Positions 17,996-26,160 of a stretch of 64,000 nt of DNA are shown here, piece after piece (position 1 is the stretch's first letter; every line of letters begins with the position of its first letter). The notes beneath the pieces are model-generated. The model saw only the letters and a program-made list of their open reading frames with translations. It did not search any database and was not told where the DNA came from. Location: contig NZ_CP065997.1 of assembly GCF_016127315.1 (NCBI RefSeq), positions 5,270,001 to 5,334,000 on the forward strand, written 5' to 3'. Origin of the DNA: Achromobacter deleyi. Its GTDB lineage: Bacteria; Pseudomonadota; Gammaproteobacteria; Burkholderiales; Burkholderiaceae_B. Position numbers and translations under genes: made by a program.

Positions 17996-18952
17996 TCAGA
18001 GGGCGATGCCGGCTAGGTTGACGATGCTGTCCCGTGGGGGACGGCCTTCGAAGAAATCAATGATGTTGGTGGCGCACTCCGTGGCCATGCGCTCGATCGA
18101 CGCATCGGTCAGCGACGCGGCATGCGGCGACAGCACCACCTCCGGGCGGCGCAGCAACGCATCGGCGGCGCCGGGCGGTTCCGGATCGAACACATCCAGG
18201 CCGGCGCCCGTGAGGTGGCCGCTTTCCAGCGCCGCCAACAGGCGCGCCGGATCCAGCAGCCCGCCGCGGGCGGTATTGATCACGATGGCGCCGCGCTTGA
18301 GCGCCAGCGGATCGATCAGGCCGCGGGTGGCGTCCGTCAACGGCAAGTGCAGGCTCACCACGTCGGCCTCGGCCAGGGCGGCCGCCAGGTCCGTGCGGAT
18401 CTCGATCCCCTGCGGCAATGCCGCATCGGCGGGCAGAAACGGGTCATAGGCGAGCACCCGCATGTCGAAGGCCCGCAGCCGTTGCGCGGTGGCGCGGCCG
18501 ATGCGGCCGACGCCCACGATCAGCGCGGTCTTGCCCGCCAGCTCGAACATCGGGCCGCGCAATGCCGCCTGCCACTGGCCGGCGCGCACGCCTGCGTCGT
18601 GCCCGATGACGCGCCGCGCGACGGCCAGCAACAGCGCCAGCGCGTGCTCGGCCACGCCGATGGCGTTGGCCCCCGGCGTGATCGCCAGCGGAATACCTCG
18701 CTCGGTCAGGGCGGCGACATCGACCGCGTCGTAGCCCACGCCATGGCGCGCCACGAAGCGCAACTTGCCGGCCGCCTCGATGTCCTGGCGCGACAAGGCC
18801 TGGAAACGCAGGATGACCGCGTCGGCGCGCGCCAGCCTGGCCCGGAACTCGGCCGGCGCCGGGCGCTCGACCAGATCCAGTTCGTGGCCCGCGTCCTCCA
18901 GGCGGCGCAAACCGGCCGCCGCCACAGGCATGGTGATCAATACCCTGGACAT
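17996..18952 (-). CDS. D-2-hydroxyacid dehydrogenase (NAD-dependent)
   Basis: The 318-residue protein has the D-isomer-specific 2-hydroxyacid dehydrogenase layout: Rossmann motif GVGRIG (147-152), and catalytic Arg229 (NTARGG), Glu258 (DPEPPG) and His277 (SPHAAS). It interconverts a D-2-hydroxy acid and its 2-oxo acid. GGGAG lies shortly before the ATG at 18952. It heads a three-gene operon whose last gene oxidises the L-isomer, so the operon can handle both enantiomers, and is divergent from the LysR gene, its probable regulator. Confidence 0.92.
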   Translation of the reverse strand: MSRVLITMPVAAAGLRRLEDAGHELDLVERPAPAEFRARLARADAVILRFQALSRQDIEAAGKLRFVARHGVGYDAVDVAALTERGIPLAITPGANAIGVAEHALALLLAVARRVIGHDAGVRAGQWQAALRGPMFELAGKTALIVGVGRIGRATAQRLRAFDMRVLAYDPFLPADAALPQGIEIRTDLAAALAEADVVSLHLPLTDATRGLIDPLALKRGAIVINTARGGLLDPARLLAALESGHLTGAGLDVFDPEPPGAADALLRRPEVVLSPHAASLTDASIERMATECATNIIDFFEGRPPRDSIVNLAGIAL

Positions 18953-19029
18953 GTCTCCCTCGTTATCGTTGTGTCTGCCATGAGGGAAATTCTGGAGGGC
19001 GCGGACTCAGTCGTCCAATATATTATTCA

Positions 19030-19042
19030 ACTCAGATTGAGT
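19030..19042. promoter_or_regulatory. LysR-type operator candidate
   Basis: ACTCAGATTGAGT is an inverted repeat of 5-bp arms with a 3-bp centre, in the 116-bp gap between the divergent D-2-hydroxyacid dehydrogenase operon and the LysR gene. The surrounding AATATATTATT is a likely promoter zone. LysR sites usually have the form T-N11-A, which this segment accommodates. Confidence 0.5.
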
Positions 19043-19068
19043 CGATTTCCATATTGCAAGGCCCTCCG

Positions 19069-19965
19069 ATGAAGATGGATCTACGCCAGTTGCGCTACTT
19101 CGTGGCGGTCGCCGAAGAGCTGCACTTTGGCCGCGCCGCCGCGCGCATGCATATTTCGCAGCCCCCGCTGTCGCAACAGATCCGGCTGCTCGAGGACACC
19201 CTGGGCACGCAGCTGTTCCGCCGCAACCAGCGCAATGTGCGCCTGACGCACGAAGGCGAAGTCCTGCTGGCCCACATCAAGCCGCTGCTGGCGCGCTGGG
19301 ACGAAACGCCGGGCATCGTCGCGGCCGCCAAGCGTGGCGACGCCGGTTTCCTGCGCGTCGGCTTCACCGCGGCCAGCGCCTACTATCTGATCCCGACCGC
19401 CATCGGCTCTTTCACGCGGCGGTTCCCGGCCGTGGAGCTGGCGCTGCATGAAATGATCTCGAACGACCAGGTCAGCGGCCTGCTGGAGAACCGGCTGGAC
19501 GTGGGCTTGATGCGGCCGCACGCCCGCCATCCCGACCTGATGAGCCAGAAACTGCTGGACGAGCCGCTGATGGCGGTGCTGCCGGCGCAGCATCCGCTGG
19601 CCGCGCGCCCGGCCATCGACCTGCCCAGTCTGCGCGACCTGCCGTTGATCAGTTTCACGCCGGCCAACTCGCCCTACCTGCGCGACATGGTCGAAGGACT
19701 GCTCGGCCGTGACGGCCACACGCCGCTGGTGGTGCAACGCGCCACCCAGCCCCACACGCTGGTGTCGCTGGTGGCCGCCGGCCTGGGGGTCGCCCTGGTG
19801 CCCGAACTGACCTCGCGCAACCGGCTCGATGGCGTGGTCTACCGGCCCCTCGCGGTGCAGGACCCGCCGGTGGCCGAGATGTACGTGTGCTGGCGCAAGC
19901 AGGCCACCTCGACCCTGCTGGAGAACTTCCTGGCCAGCCTGGCCGAGGCGGCCCGCAGCCGCTGA
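19069..19965 (+). CDS. LysR family transcriptional regulator
   Basis: The 298-residue protein has the N-terminal LysR winged helix (LRQLRYFVAVAEELHFGRAAARMHISQPPLSQQI) and a two-lobed effector domain. An ATG at 19069 is preferred over an in-frame TTG at 19054; neither has a strong Shine-Dalgarno. The HTH resembles the BenM/CatM/CbbR subgroup that senses small acids. It is divergent from the D/L-2-hydroxyacid operon and ends 10 bp from the convergent Bug gene, so it most likely controls the hydroxyacid operon. Confidence 0.92.
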   Translation: MKMDLRQLRYFVAVAEELHFGRAAARMHISQPPLSQQIRLLEDTLGTQLFRRNQRNVRLTHEGEVLLAHIKPLLARWDETPGIVAAAKRGDAGFLRVGFTAASAYYLIPTAIGSFTRRFPAVELALHEMISNDQVSGLLENRLDVGLMRPHARHPDLMSQKLLDEPLMAVLPAQHPLAARPAIDLPSLRDLPLISFTPANSPYLRDMVEGLLGRDGHTPLVVQRATQPHTLVSLVAAGLGVALVPELTSRNRLDGVVYRPLAVQDPPVAEMYVCWRKQATSTLLENFLASLAEAARSR

Positions 19966-19975
19966 CCGCCGCGCC

Positions 19976-20959
19976 TCACTCGATACGGATGCCGGCAGTC
20001 TCGATCACGTGACGCCAGCGATCGCCGTCGGTGCGCACCAGGTCACGCATCTGCGCCGGCGTGCTGCCCACCATGTTCATTCCCATCGCCGCGTACTTCT
20101 CGCGCATCTGCGGCGATTGCACCACCTCGGCGATATCGCGCTGCAGCTTGTCGACGATGGCCGCGTCGGTGCCCGCCGGCACCGCCAGGCCGAACCACAG
20201 ATCGGTGGCCAGGTCCGGATAGCCCGCTTCGCCGATGGTGGGCAAGTCCGGGAATTGCGGCAGGCGCTCGCGCGTCATGGCGGCCAGCGGCCGCAGGCGA
20301 CCTTCCTGGAGATTGCCGATATTCGACGCCATGATGTCTATCATCATCTGCACCCGCCCCGTGCTGAGGTCGCCCACCGCCTGCTGCGAGCCCGGATAGG
20401 GCACGTGCACCATCTGCGTGCCCGTCGTCTCCAGAAAGCGCTCGCCCTGCAGGTGCAGGATGCCGCCCACGCCCGCCGAGGCATAGGACAACTCGCCCGG
20501 CCGCGACTTGGCCAGCGCCACCAGCTCGGCCACCGAGCGGGCCGGCAGGTCGCGCGACACCATCAGGATATTGGGCGCCGTGGACACCAGCGTCACCGGC
20601 GCCAGATCCTTGACCGGATCGAAGCGCAGCTTCTTGTACAGATAAGGCGCCACGGACAGCGTGCTCGACGTCGCCATCAGCAGCGTGTAGCCGTCCGCCG
20701 GCGAGCGGGCCACGTACTCGGCGCCGATCATGCTGGCCGCGCCCGGCTTGTTCTCGACGACGACCGGCTGGCCCCACTTGGCCGCCAGCTGCGTCGCCAG
20801 ATCGCGCGGGATCAGGTCGACCATCGCGCCCGTGCCAAACGGCACGATGATACGCACGGGCTTGGAAGGAAAGGCCGGATCGGCGGCCGATGCGGACGGA
20901 CTGATGCCAAACAGGCAGGTGGCCGCGGTCGCGGCCAGGATGCTGCGCAAGGTCTTCAT
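19976..20959 (-). CDS. Bug family (TctC) periplasmic binding protein
   Basis: The 327-residue protein has a Sec signal peptide (cleavage about residue 25, SASA-AD) and the Bug motifs FPSKPVRIIVPFGTGAMVD and VVVENKPGAAS. The ATG at 20959 follows AGGAGACCACC, a good ribosome binding site. It lies 67 bp downstream of the SMP-30 gene on the same strand and may form a two-gene operon with it, which suggests that its ligand is a sugar acid or lactone; that is inference. Confidence 0.92.
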   Translation of the reverse strand: MKTLRSILAATAATCLFGISPSASAADPAFPSKPVRIIVPFGTGAMVDLIPRDLATQLAAKWGQPVVVENKPGAASMIGAEYVARSPADGYTLLMATSSTLSVAPYLYKKLRFDPVKDLAPVTLVSTAPNILMVSRDLPARSVAELVALAKSRPGELSYASAGVGGILHLQGERFLETTGTQMVHVPYPGSQQAVGDLSTGRVQMMIDIMASNIGNLQEGRLRPLAAMTRERLPQFPDLPTIGEAGYPDLATDLWFGLAVPAGTDAAIVDKLQRDIAEVVQSPQMREKYAAMGMNMVGSTPAQMRDLVRTDGDRWRHVIETAGIRIE

Positions 20960-21026
20960 GGTGGTCTCCTCTATTGTTTTGGTGCGGGCCCCTGTCCTGG
21001 TCCGGCGCCCGCGCGCCGACGCGATG

Positions 21027-21929
21027 TCAGCGATGCGAGTACGGCGTGCGGCCCTTGACCGGCAGTCGGGCGCGCAGGATCGATCCGGTCTCGCTCTCGG
21101 TGATATAGAGCGTGTGTGGATCGTCGGGATCGAAGGCCAGATTGGTGTTGCGGATGCCGGCGCATGATTCGATGCGCCCGCGCACTTCGCCCAGCGGATC
21201 CAGCCACCACACCACGCCCAGGCCGGAATGGGCCACCACCAGGCCGCCGTCCTCGCACACGGCCAGTCCATCCGGTCCGGCCAGGCCGCCACTGAAACGG
21301 GCGTAGACGCCAAGATTGCGCACCTGGACGCCGCGGCGGGTCGCGCGCAGGATTTCCAGCGACCGCGTGCTGGCCACGCAGAGCGCGGCCTGGTCCGGCA
21401 TCACCACCACGCCATTCGGAAACGGCAGCCCCTGCAATACCGGCGCCGCCGCGCCACCTTCCTGCCAGGCGAACACGCGGCCGTGTGGATCCTCCAGCGC
21501 GCTGTGGCCGGGATCGGTGAAGAACACGGTGCCATCGTCGGCGAACGCCAGGTCATTCAGGCCGGAGAACCGCTGGCCCGGCGCCCATTGCGTCAATTCG
21601 CCGATGCGCTGACCCGTGTCCGGGTCGAACACCAGCAAGCCGTGCAGCGCGTCGGCCACGAACACCCGCCCATCGCGGTGGATGCGCAGACCGTTGGGAC
21701 GCCCGTCATAGGACGCAAAGATTTCCCAGGCGCCGTCGCGGCCGATGCGGAAAATGCGCCCGTGGCATACATCGACGCAATACAATCGGCCCTGACGGTC
21801 AAAACCCGGGCCCTCAAGGAAGGAGTGCAAGGGACCGCCGCCGCGCGCCCGGCTCCAGTCGGTTTCCTGATTCAGGCGCAGATGGGCGGGGACGGCGGTA
21901 TAGACCTCCGTGGGGATGATGGACAGCAT
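21027..21929 (-). CDS. SMP-30/gluconolactonase family protein
   Basis: The 300-residue protein has the six-bladed propeller features of SMP-30 lactonases: FLEGPGFDRQGRLYCVD at the first blade (Glu metal ligand), RPNGLRIHRDGRVFVAD, an Asn-containing LNDLAFADDGTVFFTDPG segment and GGLAGPDGLAVCEDGGL. These supply the Glu, Asn and Asp ligands for a divalent metal. The family hydrolyses sugar lactones or related esters. The ATG at 21929 is chosen; a TTG at 21959 would add ten residues. Cytoplasmic, since no signal peptide is seen. The Bug gene downstream suggests uptake of the matching acid. Confidence 0.9.
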   Translation of the reverse strand: MLSIIPTEVYTAVPAHLRLNQETDWSRARGGGPLHSFLEGPGFDRQGRLYCVDVCHGRIFRIGRDGAWEIFASYDGRPNGLRIHRDGRVFVADALHGLLVFDPDTGQRIGELTQWAPGQRFSGLNDLAFADDGTVFFTDPGHSALEDPHGRVFAWQEGGAAAPVLQGLPFPNGVVVMPDQAALCVASTRSLEILRATRRGVQVRNLGVYARFSGGLAGPDGLAVCEDGGLVVAHSGLGVVWWLDPLGEVRGRIESCAGIRNTNLAFDPDDPHTLYITESETGSILRARLPVKGRTPYSHR

Positions 21930-22134
21930 GCGGATTCCAAAGCCGTGGATAAGCGCCAAGGCTAGGACAGGCGATGCGGAGCGTCCAATATGTTTGCGCG
22001 GCGGGATTGAGTGGCGTGCCGAATGGCTGGCGAGGCCCCGCCCCGCCGCGCCCGCCGCGCTGGACGGCCCGTGCCCGATCGGCGCGGTGGACGGATTGGG
22101 CGCGGCGTCGTTGCGTCATGATAGGGCGGCGGCG

Positions 22135-22155
22135 AACTGGAATACCATTCCAGTT
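22135..22155. promoter_or_regulatory. Perfect inverted repeat upstream of the DUF1294 gene
   Basis: AACTGGAAT and ATTCCAGTT form 9-bp perfect arms around ACC, ending 27 bp before the DUF1294 ATG. It may be an operator or a small hairpin in the leader. The 253-bp gap 21930-22182 holds no other clear signal. No adjacent regulator gene explains it. Confidence 0.45.
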
Positions 22156-22182
22156 CCTCGACCGCCACACCTGGAGCCTCGC

Positions 22183-22536
22183 ATGCGCACCGCGCTGATC
22201 CTGCTTGCCTGCCTCGCGGCCTACGGCCTGGCCACCTATCTGCTGCAGGTCCCGTTGTGGGTGGGATTGGCGTATCTCTCGCTCAGCCTCATCACCATCG
22301 CCTTCTATACGTGGGACAAGGCGCAGGCGCGCGCCGGCCAGTGGCGGATTTCCGAGCGCACGCTGCATGGGCTGGCGCTGGCCGGCGGCTGGCCCGGCGC
22401 GCTGCTGGCGCAGCGCTGGCTGCGGCACAAGACCATCAAGCGGAGTTTCCGGATCCAGTTCTGGGCGACGGTGGCGTTGAACCTGGCCGCGTTCGTCGTC
22501 CTCTCGCCCGTGGCGCAGGCCTGGTGGCGGCCGTGA
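22183..22536 (+). CDS. DUF1294 family membrane protein
   Basis: The 117-residue protein has helices near 4-20, 25-42 and 95-112, with the DUF1294 features FYTWDKAQARAGQWRISERTLHGLALAGGWPGALLAQRWLRHKTIK (central part, cited by its first residues YTWDK at about 42-46 and HKT at about 82-84). The family is widespread, sometimes fused to a cold-shock domain, and has no known function. The ATG at 22183 follows GGAG by 7 bases. It stands alone, flanked by a minus-strand gene that converges on it. Confidence 0.82.
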   Translation: MRTALILLACLAAYGLATYLLQVPLWVGLAYLSLSLITIAFYTWDKAQARAGQWRISERTLHGLALAGGWPGALLAQRWLRHKTIKRSFRIQFWATVALNLAAFVVLSPVAQAWWRP

Positions 22537-22555
22537 TCGTTCCGCGCCGCGCGGC

Positions 22556-23788
22556 TCAGTTGGCCAACAATTTGACCGTCTGCGGGTTGTAGCCGGCATA
22601 CGCGCCGCCATACGCGCCGCCGCAGGCCGCATGCGGTTGCGCCGCCGCCGGCAGTCCGGTGGCGCGGATCGCAAGCTCGCCGCCGCGCAGGCGGATTTCG
22701 CGGAAGCGCTCGGCGGCCACCGCGCCATCGGGCAGGACATACAGGCGCACGCGCATCAGCCCCTTGTCGGGATCGGCCTGGCTGGCCGCGCCGAATGCCG
22801 GCACCATCACGCTCGCCTCATGCCAGCGCGCCGGCTCCTCCAGCGTCTGCCAACGCACCCGCAGCGCCTGTTGCAGGTCGAGCATGGCCGGGCTGCCGCC
22901 CCGCACCGGATCGCACCGCTGCCCCGCCATGCTGCGGGCCGCGTACGCCAGGTCCAGCGTCTGGCCATTGATCTCCAGCCGCGCGATGGTCTGCGGCGTG
23001 TAGTTTTCCAGGCTGACGATCGCCAGCCCCGCGATGCGGGCCGCCGTCATCGCATCCTCGGTAGTCGCGGCGAATCGCGCGAGGCTGGGCGCCACCTCGA
23101 CGTGGTCGGCGTAATGGAAGTACTGGTACAGCAGCAGCCCGGCATCGCCATAGCGGAAGGCCGGCCGCAGCGCGTCCAGGGCAGGCGCCGGCAACTGCCG
23201 CAGGGGCAGCGTCGTCGACGGCGCGCCGTCGCTGCTGGAATAGGCATAGCGGCTGACGTCCGCTTTCAGGCGCGCGCCCTCGTAGGGAAAGCCGCCCTCA
23301 GCCAGGGTGTTGGCCGTGGGATAGCGCAGAAAACGCGAGAACTGGATATTGTCCGCGGAAGCCGGTTCCATGTAGGGCGACCCGCCACCCGACGAGGACG
23401 ACGCCGCGCGGTAGTCCAGCCAGATGGTGCGCCCGCTGAAGTTGACGTGGCTTTCGGCGATGGCCGGATTGGCGTCGCGGAAGCGGTCGGCGCGGCCCTG
23501 GCGGATCTCCTCGTTGACCGGCACGATCATCAGGGCCAGCAGCGTGGGCAGGAACAGCAGCGCATGGATGCGTCCGGGCACGTGGCCGCGATCGCGCAAC
23601 AGGTACACGATCCAGGTCAGCGCCAGCAGGATCGCCAGCGGCCCGCCGAACAAGACCCCATACGACAGCAACGCCACCATGCCCCAGCCGAGGTTGTCGC
23701 TGAACACGGCGACCAGTCCCAGGGCCGCCACCAGGCCGGCCAGCGCGAACGAAACGATGATGCCGAACAGATAGTTCTTGGTCTTCAA
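22556..23788 (-). CDS. Unknown membrane protein with large soluble C-terminal domain
   Basis: I do not recognise this 410-residue protein. It has three predicted membrane helices (about 8-30, 36-62 and 75-93), then a soluble domain of about 300 residues that includes a Ser/Gly-rich stretch (SSSSGGG, about 131-137) and paired cysteines in the C-terminal half (MAGQRCDPVRGG and PHAACGGAYGGAYAG). The domain after the third helix would face the periplasm if the N-terminus is inside. It converges on the DUF1294 gene with 19 bp between stops. No neighbour suggests a role. Confidence 0.75.
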   Translation of the reverse strand: MKTKNYLFGIIVSFALAGLVAALGLVAVFSDNLGWGMVALLSYGVLFGGPLAILLALTWIVYLLRDRGHVPGRIHALLFLPTLLALMIVPVNEEIRQGRADRFRDANPAIAESHVNFSGRTIWLDYRAASSSSGGGSPYMEPASADNIQFSRFLRYPTANTLAEGGFPYEGARLKADVSRYAYSSSDGAPSTTLPLRQLPAPALDALRPAFRYGDAGLLLYQYFHYADHVEVAPSLARFAATTEDAMTAARIAGLAIVSLENYTPQTIARLEINGQTLDLAYAARSMAGQRCDPVRGGSPAMLDLQQALRVRWQTLEEPARWHEASVMVPAFGAASQADPDKGLMRVRLYVLPDGAVAAERFREIRLRGGELAIRATGLPAAAQPHAACGGAYGGAYAGYNPQTVKLLAN

Positions 23789-23947
23789 GCGATAAGGCCT
23801 CGTCGGATTGCCCGGGCATGGGCGGCGGGGTCTTGCGGGTCGGGCGTGACACGTTGCGCCGCGCCGCCAACAATAACAGAGCGCCGGACCGGCACCGCCG
23901 GCGGGCGTCGGGCGGCCGCGCCATCCGCCATCAGCGCAACGCCTGGC

Positions 23948-24565
23948 TTACACGCCGCGTCCGTAGCACCCCAGGAACATCGCCACCGCCGAATCCACCA
24001 CCCGCTCGCGCTCGGCCGGGCCCAGCGGCGGCTGGCCCAGCGTGACCTGCGGCCAGAACGCGAAGCTCTTCACCAGGCCCTGCAATTGATGCCCGGCGAA
24101 TTCCGCGTCGATGTCGGCCAGGCGGCCGTCGGCGATGGCGGCGCGGATCCAGACGGTCTCGCCGCCCTCTTTCGCGCCCATGCGGCAGACGATGGCCTGG
24201 GCCCGTTCCGGCGTGTGGATGATTTCGGCCATGGCGACGCGCGCCAGATCGATGAAGTTGGGGTCGCCCAGCAGTTCCAGCTTGCGCATCAGCAGCTGCC
24301 GCAGCTGAACATCCAGCGGCTGGTCGGCGCGATAGGCCACGCTGGCGTTGGCGATGCTGCGGTTCCACAGGTGTTCCAGCATCAGCCCGAACAGTTCGTC
24401 CTTGCTGGGAAAGTGGTTGTACACCGTGCGCTTGGAGACGCCCGCGGCCGCCGCGATGCGGTCCATGCTGGTGGCCTCGTAGCCCGCCGTGCGGAATTCC
24501 TCCACGGCGGCGCTGAGGATAGCCTCGCGCTTCCTGTCGGTGAGCCGCTGCGGAACTTCTGCCAT
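23948..24565 (-). CDS. TetR family transcriptional regulator
   Basis: The 205-residue protein has a typical TetR/AcrR DNA-binding domain (REAILSAAVEEFRTAGYEATSMDRIAAAAGVSKRTVYNHFPSKDELF, cited by its recognition helix VSKRTVYNHF at about 43-52) and a helical ligand domain with a C-terminal TetR_C-like region. It is divergent from the metallo-beta-lactamase-fold gene, and two matching operators lie between them. It probably represses that gene and itself until a hydrophobic ligand binds; the ligand is unknown. Confidence 0.92.
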   Translation of the reverse strand: MAEVPQRLTDRKREAILSAAVEEFRTAGYEATSMDRIAAAAGVSKRTVYNHFPSKDELFGLMLEHLWNRSIANASVAYRADQPLDVQLRQLLMRKLELLGDPNFIDLARVAMAEIIHTPERAQAIVCRMGAKEGGETVWIRAAIADGRLADIDAEFAGHQLQGLVKSFAFWPQVTLGQPPLGPAERERVVDSAVAMFLGCYGRGV

Positions 24566-24598
24566 GGGAACGTCCTAATGAATAGATAGCGAAAATTT

Positions 24599-24618
24599 TA
24601 CACTCTGCGGTGTACTTT
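24599..24618. promoter_or_regulatory. TetR operator candidate 1
   Basis: TACACTCTGCGGTGTACTTT contains the inverted repeat TACAC-N6-GTGTA and fits TACACT-N5-GTRTACTTT shared with the copy at 24634. It lies 34 bp upstream of the TetR start and overlaps a spurious upstream GTG of the divergent gene. Confidence 0.65.
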
Positions 24619-24633
24619 CAAGAAAAAGGAAAC

Positions 24634-24653
24634 TACACTGCTCAGTATACTTT
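24634..24653. promoter_or_regulatory. TetR operator candidate 2
   Basis: TACACTGCTCAGTATACTTT matches copy 1 in 14 of 20 positions in the same orientation, 35 bp downstream. Two such sites between divergent genes suggest cooperative or independent control of both promoters. Confidence 0.6.
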
Positions 24654-24702
24654 TGGTGGATGCCCCGTCCGCCTGCCCTCTTTCCCGCCAGGATTTTCCG
24701 CC

Positions 24703-25782
24703 GTGACTCCCTCGACGCCCGACGCTTCCCCCAACCCACCGTCCGGCCCGACGCATCATCGCGACGGCCGCTTCCACAACGCCCGCCCGCGCCCGTCGCT
24801 GGGATTCTGGCAAGGGCTCAAGCTGACCTGGTCATTCCTGTTCGGCAAGCCGGCCGGCACCGTGCCCGACCAGCCGATTCCCGTGCGGCCGCTGACCCGC
24901 GCCGAGCTGGGCGCCGCGCCCGACCGCAGCCTGTTCCGGCTGGGGCACTCGACCCTGCTGCTGAAGCTGCGCGGCCGCTACTGGCTCACCGACCCGGTCT
25001 TTTCCAAGCGCGCCTCGCCGGTGCAATGGGCCGGCCCGGCCCGCTTCCACGCGCCGCCCGTGGCCCTGGACGACCTGCCGCCGATCGCCGGCGTGATCCT
25101 GTCGCACAACCACTACGACCACCTCGACCGCGCCGCCGTGACGCGGCTGGCCGCGCGCACCGGCCGCTTCATCGCGCCGCTGGGCGTGGGCGACCAACTG
25201 ATCGCCTGGGGCATCGATCCGGCCAAGGTCGAGCAGCTCGACTGGTGGCAGTCCACCGAGGTCGACGGCCTGCGCCTGACCGCCACGCCGGCGCAGCATT
25301 TCTCCGGCCGCGGGCTGAGCGACAGCGACCGCAGCCTGTGGGCTTCCTGGGTCATCGACGACGACGGCATGCGGGTGTTCTTCAGCGGCGACAGCGGCTA
25401 CTTCGACGGCTTCAAGGCCATCGGCGACGCCTACGGACCGTTCGACCTGACCCTGATGGAGACCGGCGCCTACGACAAGCGCTGGGCCTTCGTGCACATG
25501 CAGCCCGAGGAAACGCTGCAGGCCCACCTGGACCTGCGCGGCCGCTGGCTGCTGCCGATCCACAATGGCACCTTCGACCTGGCCATGCACGCGTGGCAGG
25601 AACCGTTCGAGCGCATCGCCGCCCTGGCCGCCGAACGCGGGGTGTCGTTGAGCACCCCGGAGATGGGTGAACGCCTGGATCTGGCCGCGCCGCATCCGGG
25701 CTCGCCCTGGTGGCGCGCCGTCGCCGCGCGTCAGTCGGCGACGCGCGAATGCCGACGTCTGGCGTTGTGCCGGGCAAAGTGA
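24703..25782 (+). CDS. Metallo-beta-lactamase-fold hydrolase (UlaG/NAPE-PLD-like)
   Basis: The 359-residue protein has the binuclear zinc motif SHNHYDHLD with His135, His137, Asp139 and His140, a later FSGDSGYFDGF (Asp ligand) and LPIHNGTFDLA (His ligand), and an RLGHSTLLLKLRGRYWLTDPVF segment. This set is typical of the UlaG/NAPE-phospholipase D group, which cleaves phosphodiesters or lactones. The GTG at 24703 is chosen since AGGA lies 9 bases before it; the frame is open upstream to a GTG at 24610, but that lies inside the TetR operator. Divergent TetR control hints at a lipid-like or xenobiotic substrate. Confidence 0.87.
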   Translation: MTPSTPDASPNPPSGPTHHRDGRFHNARPRPSLGFWQGLKLTWSFLFGKPAGTVPDQPIPVRPLTRAELGAAPDRSLFRLGHSTLLLKLRGRYWLTDPVFSKRASPVQWAGPARFHAPPVALDDLPPIAGVILSHNHYDHLDRAAVTRLAARTGRFIAPLGVGDQLIAWGIDPAKVEQLDWWQSTEVDGLRLTATPAQHFSGRGLSDSDRSLWASWVIDDDGMRVFFSGDSGYFDGFKAIGDAYGPFDLTLMETGAYDKRWAFVHMQPEETLQAHLDLRGRWLLPIHNGTFDLAMHAWQEPFERIAALAAERGVSLSTPEMGERLDLAAPHPGSPWWRAVAARQSATRECRRLALCRAK

Positions 25783-25793
25783 ACCCGGCCATG

Positions 25794-25815
25794 ACCGGTC
25801 GCGCCCGCGACCGGT
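25794..25815 (+). terminator. Hairpin after the metallo-hydrolase gene
   Basis: ACCGGTCGC and GCGACCGGT form perfect 9-bp arms around GCCC, 11 bp after the stop at 25782. There is no T-run, so Rho-independent termination is uncertain. Confidence 0.45.
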
Positions 25816-25959
25816 GACGCCAATGTGTTTACAATCACGGCGCAACGCGTATTGCGCCAAAGCCAATGCCCGCGACCCGGGTATTGCGGCAGGACGAAGC
25901 CGCTTCGTCTAGTCTAGGGCCTGCACGCAAGACCTGACACGGGCTCCCGCCCCAGGGAT

Positions 25960-25979
25960 ACCCGGCCGCTTGGCCGGGT
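25960..25979. repeat. Perfect inverted repeat in the mqo leader
   Basis: ACCCGGCC and GGCCGGGT form 8-bp perfect arms around GCTT, about 180 bp upstream of the mqo ATG. It may be an RNA hairpin in a long 5' leader or a second termination signal; nothing decides. Confidence 0.4.
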
Positions 25980-26160
25980 GCCGGGGCCCGTCAGGCGCCC
26001 ACCCAACCCTGTTCGCAACCTCCCCCGCCCCGGCTTGCCGCCTTGGACGCGTGGATCGCTGTTTGCGTGTTTGATCGCCCCGGAGGTGCCCTCGCCCGTT
26101 TTCTCCGTAGTTCCTACAACGACAACAACATAATCCTTTGAACCGTAAGGTCTAATACCC

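Larger units (their letters stand above)
25783..26160. other. Gene-free leader region of the malate:quinone oxidoreductase gene
   Basis: No gene is seen in these 378 bp. They hold two GC-rich hairpins, 25794-25815 and 25960-25979, and presumably the promoter of the gene at 26161; TTTACAATC near 25829 is a possible promoter element but I cannot place a convincing -35/-10 pair. Confidence 0.6.
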
